From contig CAMDSS010000051.1 in assembly GCA_945907085.1 (NCBI GenBank), positions 1-10,415 of the forward strand: a DNA stretch of 10,415 bases, written 5' to 3'. Source of the DNA: Cyanobium sp. NIES-981 (lineage in GTDB: Bacteria > Cyanobacteriota > Cyanobacteriia > PCC-6307 > Cyanobiaceae). The notes below the pieces were generated by a model. That model was not told the DNA's origin, ran no database searches, and was given only the letters and a program-made list of their open reading frames with translations. The translations under genes were made by a program, and so were the position numbers. Positions 1-6,944 of this stretch are shown in pieces (position 1 is the stretch's first letter; each line of letters starts with the position of its first letter).

Positions 1-14
1 TTTCAGCGTTGACG

Positions 15-998
15 ATGGCATCCATCGCCGATTTGCCGCGGCTGCGCCGCGCCCTCTTGCTCAAGCCCAAGGATCCCGAGCGCTGGCAGGAGCTGATCGA
101 CTTGATCACCAACCTCGGTGGCGGCCAGCACCAGGGCGACAACGACACGCTGTTTGTCTCGCCGCTGTCGCAGCCGGATGGCGCCCAGGCCGTGGCCATG
201 CCTGGATCGATGGCGGAGCAGATCCTTGAGCAGGGGCTCCATGCCCACAGAGCAGGGGACATGGCCGGCCTGCAACTGGTGATCGGGCGCCTCGAAAGCC
301 ACGACCCGGCCAATCCCTGGCTGCACGGCCTGCGGGGATTACGGGCCGAGATGGGGGGTGGGGATGGCTATGCGGAATTTTCCAGGGCCCTCGAACGCGA
401 GCCCAGCAATGCATGGTTCCGCTACTGGAAAAGCATGGCCGCCCTGCGCAGGCACGACTGGATCGACTTTTCCTACGAAGCGCTCCTACTCACAAGTTCA
501 GAGACGATGGAGCACCAATCCCTCGTCCTTGCCGCGATCTATCACCTAATTGCCGCAGCCATCGTGAACCTGGAGCCCCAGCGCTGCCTAGACAACGATC
601 TTCGCGTCTTTGACCTGGCCCACCCAGATCGGGTTTGTCACAGCTCCGAGGATCTGGTGATCGTGATTCTGCGCTTCTTCAACAAGGAACGGCGCAAGCT
701 GATCCGGATTCTTCTCGACCACATCAACGCCGTTGGGGCCCATAACTGCGGCCATGGCCTGGTCCTGCACCATTTGCAAGACCAGCTGCGGTGGCGCGTG
801 ATCGGCCTGGCCGAACCCGCCTTAAGCGCCAGCCTCTTCGGAGCCTTACAAACCCGGCTCCAGGCGTTGCCGATGCTTCGCAGTGCCCCAGTCGAGCTGG
901 CCAGCCTGCTGCCCCAGCGGCCGGGCCTGGTCTTTGGCGAAGACCGCCTTCGAATCTGGTGCGACTACAAGCTTCAGCTTGGGAGGACGGCCCAATGA
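15..998 (+). CDS. Unrecognised mostly helical protein, TPR-like middle; first gene of a coupled pair
   Basis: I do not recognise this 327-residue protein. Residues about 66-145 alternate amphipathic helices with short Pro/Asn turns and resemble degenerate tetratricopeptide repeats (for example ALEREPSNAWFRYW). The C-terminal half is also predicted helical and contains LVIVILRFFNKERRKL. I see no signal peptide or catalytic motif. The start is taken as the ATG at 15. The frame is open to the left edge, with a TTG at 9, so the true start could lie outside the window. The stop at 996-998 overlaps the ATG of the next gene (ATGA), which implies co-translation with the propeller protein. A role as a partner or scaffold in glycan synthesis is inference from context only. 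Confidence 0.72.
   Translation: MASIADLPRLRRALLLKPKDPERWQELIDLITNLGGGQHQGDNDTLFVSPLSQPDGAQAVAMPGSMAEQILEQGLHAHRAGDMAGLQLVIGRLESHDPANPWLHGLRGLRAEMGGGDGYAEFSRALEREPSNAWFRYWKSMAALRRHDWIDFSYEALLLTSSETMEHQSLVLAAIYHLIAAAIVNLEPQRCLDNDLRVFDLAHPDRVCHSSEDLVIVILRFFNKERRKLIRILLDHINAVGAHNCGHGLVLHHLQDQLRWRVIGLAEPALSASLFGALQTRLQALPMLRSAPVELASLLPQRPGLVFGEDRLRIWCDYKLQLGRTAQ
981..986 (+). promoter_or_regulatory. Strong Shine-Dalgarno for the propeller-protein gene
   Basis: GGGAGG lies 8 nt before the ATG at 995, inside the end of the upstream gene. It fixes the start at 995 rather than the earlier in-frame GTG at 791, and supports translational coupling across the ATGA overlap. Confidence 0.8.
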
Positions 999-3154
999 CA
1001 CCACCTCCTGAACGCAAACCGTCCCCTGAAAGAAAACCATCCAGAGAACGGCTGGCGGCTCTCGCCTATGGGCTCGTGGATGTGATCGGCATCTCCGATC
1101 GCTTCACAACCCAGGCAGCCCACGAACTCGCCAGCGGCATCGCCGGCCTACAAGCTGGCGATTTCAGCCTGGAGCTTCAGGCCGGCCTCGGTGAGGCGCT
1201 GTTGATGGCCTTTTACAAGGCCCTGGCCCTACTCAAGCCAGGCCAGGCCAACTTGAACCTGGTGACCGATCTCTACCTGCGGCATCGCTTTCTCTGCTCC
1301 CTTTACGACCTTGTGGATCGACGGGCCCTGGCTTTTCAACTGCGCCATGGCCTCGATCGTGAAATCCAAGAATCCGCCAGCCTCCACGCCACCGCCAGGT
1401 TGGCAGAAACGCGCCAGGCCGAGGGCCTCAGCTTTGGCACCGTTCTCGCCGGCTATTTCGGGATCGCTCCTGCAACCCCAGAGCTGAGCGAAACCCGCCT
1501 CGAACTCAAGCCCTGGTTTGGCCACCTCTGGAGCTTCCAGCCCCCAGGGGATGGACCAGGCCCCTGGGGGCATCTCTACCTGCTGGCCCCGCGCAAGCAC
1601 CTCGGCATCGCCTGCGAAACCAGCCTCTGCCAGATGGTGGCCAAATTCCTGCCCTTTCTGGGCGGCTTGAGCCCAGGGGAGAACTCCCTGATCTGCGCCC
1701 CCCTCGGAACGCGCAAGCTGTCCCTCTCTAAACCAGGGCACCTCAGCAGCTCCACCTACTTCGATGGGGCCAAACCCGTGGCCTTTTCCCTCAACCGGGC
1801 CATTGAGCCCTATCTGGTGCTGAGCCAAACCCGCCTGGAGAGCCCCGCAGAGCTGGCCACCAAGGGCCTCCATTTCGCTCCCGTGCTCGACAGCCTGTCG
1901 TCGTTGGTGTACCGCGACCCCGACGACTACCAGCTCGGGGATGCAGCCTTTCAACACCAACCCCTCCAGCTCCCAAAAGCAGGGGCCATGACAGGGCAGG
2001 GGAGCAGGGCCGGCCTGCTGAATCAAACCACAGTTAGCTCTGCCCTTGTGGAGGGCCTACTCGTCCAAGCCGAGCTGAGCGCGATCGAATTGAGTCCGTG
2101 CCACCACCTCTGTGATCGCTATGCCCGGATCTACGGCTACTCGGGCCATGGTCCATCGGGGGTCATGAATCAATCCGTGCTGATTACCAGCCAAGGGCAA
2201 CTCTCCACCTGGCGCTACGAGCGCAACTTTGATAGTTGGTCGGGCCGTAGTGCCGATGTGGCGCGCCACCCCTCGCTGAATTTCCTAGCCATTCAAGACA
2301 GTGGCACCGGGCCCCTACGGCTCCAACCCTTGACCTATGGCGGCTTCCCCAGCGAATGCAAGGTGGAAGATTTACGCCTCTTCGCCCACCAAGGGCAGAT
2401 CTACGCCACTGCTGCCCTGATCTTGTCGCGCTCCCGCTACCGGGACTGGCTACCGGACATCTCCGCTGAAGCAGCCGCCAACAACACCATCGATGACATG
2501 CTCGTGGTGCAGGCCTGGGGTCAGATCGATCTGCAGCGCTGCGCCTTTGTCTTCAAAGGACTGCCGCAGCTGGAGCCAATGGGGGGGGCCGGGGCGGTGT
2601 CCCCCAATATCCCGACGGCCTTTGAAAAAAACTGGCTGATCCACCCCCAAGGCGATGAAGCCTGGCTGCTGTATTCCGTCCAGCCCTGGCGCCTCTTCAA
2701 AGCCTCGGCCTCCCTGGGCCCTTGGCGGCTCCTGGGCGAACGCTGCCTGGGGCTACCGGAGGGGATGGCGGGCCCCCTGCGCAACAGTGCACCTCCCTTC
2801 CCGATCGAGGAGCAGGGGGGCATTGGGCGGCTCGGCCTGGTCGTTCACCAACGACGACGGGGCACCTACGTCTACGACCAGTACCTGATCGTGCTGGACG
2901 GTGAAACCCTCAATCCCACCCTGATCAGCCGGGCACCGATCCTGTCGGTGAATGCCGCGGCCCTCGCCAACGACGCCGGCTTCCGCAAGAACGATGGGGT
3001 TTGCTACATCAGTGCTGCCCTGGTGGTGGATCAGGAACTGCGCCTGTTCTTCAACCTGTTTGATTGCCGCACCTGCGTGATCAGCCTCGCCATGCCGGAA
3101 CTGATCGCCAAGCTGGATGACGGACAAGCCTTTGCCCAGGTCGATCTCACCTAG
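995..3154 (+). CDS. Large protein with C-terminal GH130/GT108-like beta-propeller, possible glycan enzyme
   Basis: A 719-residue protein. Residues 1-20 are a charged tail with two PERKPS units. Residues about 20-150 are helical and about 150-400 unrecognised. From about 400 to 715 the motif order matches five-bladed propeller enzymes acting on sugars: VEDLRLF (457-463), FEKNWL (543-548), YSVQPW (560-565), RNSAPPF (596-602), VVHQ (616-619) followed by YDQYLIVLD (627-635), and a final strand pair ending in FDCRTCVISL. In GH130 phosphorylases and GT108 mannosyltransferases the ED-R, EKN and HG/Y positions line the active site. No signal peptide or membrane helix is visible. Overlap with the preceding gene and convergence on a glycosyltransferase operon favour sugar transfer or phosphorolysis in surface-glycan synthesis. 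The family call is by motif pattern, not by search. Confidence 0.72.
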   Translation: MTPPPERKPSPERKPSRERLAALAYGLVDVIGISDRFTTQAAHELASGIAGLQAGDFSLELQAGLGEALLMAFYKALALLKPGQANLNLVTDLYLRHRFLCSLYDLVDRRALAFQLRHGLDREIQESASLHATARLAETRQAEGLSFGTVLAGYFGIAPATPELSETRLELKPWFGHLWSFQPPGDGPGPWGHLYLLAPRKHLGIACETSLCQMVAKFLPFLGGLSPGENSLICAPLGTRKLSLSKPGHLSSSTYFDGAKPVAFSLNRAIEPYLVLSQTRLESPAELATKGLHFAPVLDSLSSLVYRDPDDYQLGDAAFQHQPLQLPKAGAMTGQGSRAGLLNQTTVSSALVEGLLVQAELSAIELSPCHHLCDRYARIYGYSGHGPSGVMNQSVLITSQGQLSTWRYERNFDSWSGRSADVARHPSLNFLAIQDSGTGPLRLQPLTYGGFPSECKVEDLRLFAHQGQIYATAALILSRSRYRDWLPDISAEAAANNTIDDMLVVQAWGQIDLQRCAFVFKGLPQLEPMGGAGAVSPNIPTAFEKNWLIHPQGDEAWLLYSVQPWRLFKASASLGPWRLLGERCLGLPEGMAGPLRNSAPPFPIEEQGGIGRLGLVVHQRRRGTYVYDQYLIVLDGETLNPTLISRAPILSVNAAALANDAGFRKNDGVCYISAALVVDQELRLFFNLFDCRTCVISLAMPELIAKLDDGQAFAQVDLT
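1007..1042 (+). repeat. Two 18-bp in-frame tandem units encoding PERKPS
   Basis: Units 1007-1024 and 1025-1042 both encode PERKPS and are followed by a degenerate RER. They form a positively charged, proline-containing N-terminal tail on the propeller protein. The codons differ (CGC/AGA, CCG/CCA), so the duplication is not recent. Confidence 0.7.
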
Positions 3155-3164
3155 AGCCCCCTTC
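3155..3164. other. 10-bp gap between convergent genes
   Basis: Only ten bases separate the TAG of the plus-strand propeller gene from the TGA of the minus-strand pyruvyltransferase gene. No terminator fits in between, so the two transcripts must overlap or end inside each other's coding sequence. The palindrome AGCCGCGGCT at about 3175-3184, within the pyruvyltransferase gene, could form a short stem but has no T tract. Confidence 0.75.
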
Positions 3165-4298
3165 TCAGTCCCAAAGCCGCGGCTGGGCGAAGGCGGTGAG
3201 GATCGACTCCCTGGCCAGCCGCTGGGTTTCAGCAACGGACGTGGTGTATTCCAAGGACTCCACCTGCTTGAGGGTTTGAAGAAAGTTTGGAACCGTGAGC
3301 TCCTCAGGCAAAACAGACACCAGACCCATTTGCTTGGCCAGGTCCTGATTTTTCTTGGAGGTGCCAAGATTCATCACGGGAACGCCCGCCGCCATCGGGA
3401 AGATCAGGCCGTGGAACTTCATCGAAATGGCGAGATCAAAATAGGGCATTAAAGCCAGAATCTCAGCCGGCTCGAGATAGCGGTTGACCAAGTTGTAAAG
3501 AGGCGCATTGCGTGATGTGCGGGCCAACTGATAACCCACAAAAGAGTCGATCGAGTTGTACCAAAAGCTCAGGCTAAAAAAGTAAAGATTGTAATACTGG
3601 AGAAGCTCGTCCATGGCCATCCGCAGATGGCGCAAATACATCTTATCCTCCGCCTCCCGCTCGATACCCTCAAGAACATTGGCGGCACCTATTGTCTTAT
3701 AATCGTAGTAGTGATCCGAGAGAAAAACCGCCACGTTCTTATTGCGCAACTGGGCTGGCGGCATGGTGTTCTCGCAGCATCCCGCCATGCTTTCCAACAG
3801 CTTTAGGTTTCGGGCCTGGGGCTCCATCGACTCAACTTGGCTCACCTCCCTCGGCGAAGGGGCAAGGGAGTGGACAATGTCCGGCAGAAAATGGAATGGC
3901 CCCCCAGCCCCCAAATCGGAAAGGAGCTGGGCATCCGCCTCGCTCCGGATCCAGGAGGTCTTCGCGTAGCCGAGGGTTGCCGTATAGCGGCTCAGTAAAA
4001 ATTCCTTGGATCCAATATCGGCGCTGATGATGTGGAAAGGGGTTGCCGGCGGGATGTGTTCCCAGAAATAGGGTTCACCAATGATCGCGCCGCCTCCAAC
4101 AATTAAATGGACACTCCCATCAGCCACCTGGTGATGAATCTGCTTGACCAACTCAATATTTCCTGCCAGCTCCGAAGGCCGAATGAACCGCAACTCAGCG
4201 CCCTTCGGCAAGAGCTCCTGGAAGGCCAGCCTAAAGGCCTCATCACCGGCATTTTTAGAACCGTAATAGCCAAAGATATAAAAAATTAGCTTCTTCAT
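3165..4298 (-). CDS. Polysaccharide pyruvyltransferase family protein
   Basis: This 377-residue protein matches the polysaccharide pyruvyl transferase family (PF04230; CsaB is a member). Those enzymes move pyruvate from phosphoenolpyruvate onto a sugar to form a ketal and add negative charge to surface glycans. Visible signatures are the N-terminal GYYGSKNAGDEAF, the GGGAIIGEP loop near residues 72-80, a SADIGS strand, and C-terminal SMKFHG (H296) followed by an AAGVPV strand and a KNQDLAKQMGL helix. The ATG at 4298 gives the usual short lead into the first Rossmann strand; an in-frame TTG at 4310 is the alternative. It is last in the five-gene minus-strand operon, 61 bp after its neighbour. 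It is clearly AT-richer than its neighbours (37% GC in 3541-3600), which suggests separate acquisition. The acceptor sugar is unknown. Confidence 0.88.
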   Translation of the reverse strand: MKKLIFYIFGYYGSKNAGDEAFRLAFQELLPKGAELRFIRPSELAGNIELVKQIHHQVADGSVHLIVGGGAIIGEPYFWEHIPPATPFHIISADIGSKEFLLSRYTATLGYAKTSWIRSEADAQLLSDLGAGGPFHFLPDIVHSLAPSPREVSQVESMEPQARNLKLLESMAGCCENTMPPAQLRNKNVAVFLSDHYYDYKTIGAANVLEGIEREAEDKMYLRHLRMAMDELLQYYNLYFFSLSFWYNSIDSFVGYQLARTSRNAPLYNLVNRYLEPAEILALMPYFDLAISMKFHGLIFPMAAGVPVMNLGTSKKNQDLAKQMGLVSVLPEELTVPNFLQTLKQVESLEYTTSVAETQRLARESILTAFAQPRLWD

Positions 4299-4359
4299 CG
4301 TCCAGAACAATTTGCACCCTGCGCATCAGGCTAGATAGACCACGGAATACCAATTGGTT
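4299..4359 (-). other. 61-bp intergenic spacer with a 10-bp palindrome
   Basis: This is the only sizeable gap inside the five-gene operon. It holds the perfect palindrome ACCAATTGGT at 4349-4358, directly after the stop codon of the preceding gene. The pyruvyltransferase ATG has no clear Shine-Dalgarno; AGGGTG lies about 16 nt upstream, nearer the alternative TTG. I see no convincing promoter or terminator, so read-through from the upstream gene is assumed. Confidence 0.45.
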
Positions 4360-5919
4360 TCAACCATGAGACCCACCAATCGACGGTACATCTGCCGCAT
4401 TGGCGGTGACATTCATGCCGGAATTGATGGTGGCCGCGATCAGGGCCATGGTGAGCTCTACCGCTACATCAATATCCAGAATGCGAAAGGGGCGATTGCG
4501 TTGCTCCTCCGGCGGAATCGCGGTTGGACTCGCTTCTTGGGCAAACAGGGCAGGAGGCAGGGTGGCCACCACCCCCGCCCCCTCACACTGGTGGCGATGC
4601 CAGCTGGCAATGGCGACAGCGTCGGTTGATCCCACCAGCACCAGCCCAGGAATCTGGGGCCTGAGCCAGCCCACCTTGTGCTGCATGGTTCCCTCGTGGG
4701 TCACGTAGAACCGGATCCCCTCGCTGCGTTGCAACCAGGCCGGAAAGCCCAGCCCAGAAAGGTTCTCCAGTTGGGATCCACCACAGGCCGTGATGATCCG
4801 CCCAATCCGGGCGGTGCAGGCCTGCTCCCGCTGCTGGACCACTCCCACGCCGCGGCCATGGCCTTGGTACGTAAATCCATCCAAGAGAATCAGGCCGGAT
4901 GGATAGGCCTGCCTCAGGGCTGCAATCAGGGCCACGCAGTACGGCTCCTCATTGGCCAATTCCCGACGGCCCGGCCCCCGCACACCAAGCAACAGCAGGG
5001 GCCTGGCACGCTCCGCCGGCAGGGGCTCGTGGGACTCGGCCCTGAGGGCCGAAAGCACCGTGCGGCGCGCCCGTTCCGTCACCAGGGTGCTGCCTAGCCG
5101 AATGCTCGTTCTCTGGCTCAGCGCCGGAGGGTCCAAACAGCGCACCCCTGGCAACGTGCCGAGGGCCAGCACCGTGTCCGTGTCCTGCACCACCTCCAGG
5201 GGATGACCGGATCCGAGCACCTCCAGGATGGGATCGAGCTCATTCCAGAGGAAATGGGCAAAATTTTCGTTCCCGACCCGCACAATCGCCGGCCCCAACG
5301 GGGCGAACAGCCCGCCCTCGGGGCCTGGGGCTTGGAGCGGCTGGCCCGTCAGGGCATACCCCTCGCCGCACTCGCTGGAGAGCAACATCTGCACGAGCCC
5401 GTCCTGGCAGCGGCGGAGCAACAGGCGGTTGCGATCCAGATCGGCCCTACAGCCCACCAGTTCATAGGTGCCATCGCCCAGCTGGAGCTGGAAGCCCTGG
5501 CCCCGAAGAATCCACTCCTGGTAGCGGCGGATGGAGCGGGGATGGACCCAGCGATCCAAGACCTGGAGGTCCACCGCCGGCTTGTCGCTCGGGGCCGAGC
5601 ATCCCGCTGTTGCCGCCACCTCCCGGGTGCAGATCGCTGCCTGCTGGAGGCCGGATGCCGCCAGGGCCTGGCCCAGGCATTGGAGCGCCGCCGCCTGGGC
5701 CAGGGCTTCGAGGGTTGGCGCAGGGGCCCCCAGGGATCGGGCCTGGTCGAGGGCCTGGCGGGCCCGGCGCTGACGACTGGCCGGACTGCCCTGGTCGGGG
5801 TCCACCATGAGGGCCATCGCCTGCCGCAGCCAGGGTTCGGGATCCCTGGCCTCGCTGGGGGAAGCCGCTAGCTCCATTGACTCAGCCACCGGTGCCGCCA
5901 GGCCCCCGCCGGGCTCCAT
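4360..5919 (-). CDS. Probable glycosyltransferase, GT61-like, with helical N-terminal extension
   Basis: A 519-residue protein. Residues about 15-115 are Ala/Leu/Gln-rich helices resembling repeat scaffolds. From about 120 on it looks alpha/beta. NENFAHFLWNELDPIL (H222) recalls the NxxHWxxDxLPRL element of GT61 (DUF563) glycosyltransferases, and YVTHEGTMQHK (405-415) sits where GT61 members have a conserved His-Gly segment before a hydrophobic strand (LVLVGS). The match is partial, so GT61 is a best guess. No membrane helix or signal peptide is seen. The ATG at 5919 has GGGGAG close upstream and overlaps the preceding gene by 52 nt. A second ATG at 5877 would shorten the overlap to 10 nt and remove 14 residues. 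It lies between a GT2 gene and a pyruvyltransferase gene, so a glycan role is likely. Confidence 0.7.
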   Translation of the reverse strand: MEPGGGLAAPVAESMELAASPSEARDPEPWLRQAMALMVDPDQGSPASRQRRARQALDQARSLGAPAPTLEALAQAAALQCLGQALAASGLQQAAICTREVAATAGCSAPSDKPAVDLQVLDRWVHPRSIRRYQEWILRGQGFQLQLGDGTYELVGCRADLDRNRLLLRRCQDGLVQMLLSSECGEGYALTGQPLQAPGPEGGLFAPLGPAIVRVGNENFAHFLWNELDPILEVLGSGHPLEVVQDTDTVLALGTLPGVRCLDPPALSQRTSIRLGSTLVTERARRTVLSALRAESHEPLPAERARPLLLLGVRGPGRRELANEEPYCVALIAALRQAYPSGLILLDGFTYQGHGRGVGVVQQREQACTARIGRIITACGGSQLENLSGLGFPAWLQRSEGIRFYVTHEGTMQHKVGWLRPQIPGLVLVGSTDAVAIASWHRHQCEGAGVVATLPPALFAQEASPTAIPPEEQRNRPFRILDIDVAVELTMALIAATINSGMNVTANAADVPSIGGSHG

Positions 5920-6944
5920 TGGCTCCCCGGCCCCCGCTGGCGGTGCAAATACCAGAGGCGATTCAAGGCAAAACTGCGCTGGTTATCCCCGGCCAGACCA
6001 GGCTCATCGGCCAGGGTGCGGCTGCCCGTGGGGTTGCTCTGGTCCATGGCGGCATGGGCAAAACTGCCGTCCACCCTCTCCACCCCTGGGTTGGCCAGGA
6101 GTCGGTCCCGGTAGTCCAGGTCTTCGCAGTAGGCCGGATAAAAGCGCTCATCAAAGAGGCCCACCCCATCCCAGGCCAACGCGGTGAGCAGGAATGCGGA
6201 AAAGGCCCGACTGCCCGGCAGCAGGGCCATGAATTGGGGGCGACTCCCATCCATGGCCGCCAGGGCCCGGGCCAGCACCCCCCGTGGAAACACCACGTCG
6301 TGGTTCACGATCAAGGCGAGGGAGGCCTCTGGGAAAGCCAGCAGGATCTGGTTCCAGGCGCTCGCCACCCCCGCATTGCCAAAGGGGCGCGCCAACCGCA
6401 CCCGGCCCACCCCAGGCAGTCCTTCCACCACCAGATCGTCGAGGGCCAGGCGCAGGGCCTGGGAGTTGGGATCGCTGCGCCCGCCGCTCTGGTCAACGAT
6501 GGCGAGGGTGTCGATGGGCACATCAAGGCTCGCCAACAGGCGCCGCAGATGGTCCAGACCATTGAGGATCGGCACCCCCACCAAGGGGAGAACACCGGGC
6601 TTGGGCTTGGGCGGCCGAAGCCGGGCCAGGCCCTGCCAGAACACCTCCAACAACTGGCCATCGGCGTTGCGTTCACTCACGTTGGCCAAACTGCGCCACA
6701 ACGGCTCGCAGTAGGCCCCCGTTCGGGTGGCCTGCTGGGGCAGCTGGTCCAGCCACTCCAGCAACCAGGTGAGAACCGCTGATCGGGCTCGGCCCCACTC
6801 CCCCAAATCAAGCAACAGATCAATCGCCCGGGCCCTCTCCCCCGCTTCCAGGGCGGCCAGGGTGCGGCCAAACGCTTCGGCAAACGCACCTTCCCGCCCG
6901 CGCCAGGCCCCAAGGGCCGCCCGGATGGCAGCTTCAGATTCCAT
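5868..6944 (-). CDS. Family 2 glycosyltransferase with helical N-terminal domain
   Basis: A 358-residue protein. Residues 1-112 are helical and repeat-like. From about 117 a GT-A fold begins: LVGVPILNGLDHLRRLL, then the nucleotide-binding strand TLAIVDQSGG, RPFGNAGVASAWNQIL, the metal-binding position LIVNHDVVFP (N214-H215-D216), and the C-terminal RFYPAYCEDLDYRDRL with catalytic-type E274/D275. These are hallmarks of GT2 inverting enzymes using nucleotide-activated sugars. The usual DxD appears as NHD, a variation seen in other GT2 subgroups. There is no membrane segment, so it is probably cytosolic. The ATG at 6944 shares one base with the kinase stop (TGATG) and lacks a good Shine-Dalgarno, so translation probably depends on the kinase gene. 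The donor and acceptor cannot be told. Confidence 0.87.
   Translation of the reverse strand: MESEAAIRAALGAWRGREGAFAEAFGRTLAALEAGERARAIDLLLDLGEWGRARSAVLTWLLEWLDQLPQQATRTGAYCEPLWRSLANVSERNADGQLLEVFWQGLARLRPPKPKPGVLPLVGVPILNGLDHLRRLLASLDVPIDTLAIVDQSGGRSDPNSQALRLALDDLVVEGLPGVGRVRLARPFGNAGVASAWNQILLAFPEASLALIVNHDVVFPRGVLARALAAMDGSRPQFMALLPGSRAFSAFLLTALAWDGVGLFDERFYPAYCEDLDYRDRLLANPGVERVDGSFAHAAMDQSNPTGSRTLADEPGLAGDNQRSFALNRLWYLHRQRGPGSQWSPAGAWRHRWLSQWS

Noticed and set aside
1229..2026. 265-codon minus-strand open frame within the propeller gene
   Set aside because: It is low-complexity, Gly/Glu/Ala-rich antisense of a gene with recognisable protein motifs and a strong ribosome site.
3170..3187. 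Possible hairpin terminator around AGCCGCGGCT
   Set aside because: It lies inside the pyruvyltransferase coding end, the outer stem is mismatched and no T tract follows.
4349..4358. Palindrome ACCAATTGGT as an operator for the pyruvyltransferase gene
   Set aside because: A single 10-bp palindrome with no promoter elements nearby is too little to call.
5877..6782. 301-codon plus-strand open frame opposite the GT2 gene
   Set aside because: Its translation is Gln/His/Pro-rich with no domain. It is the antisense shadow of a clear GT2 gene in high-GC DNA.
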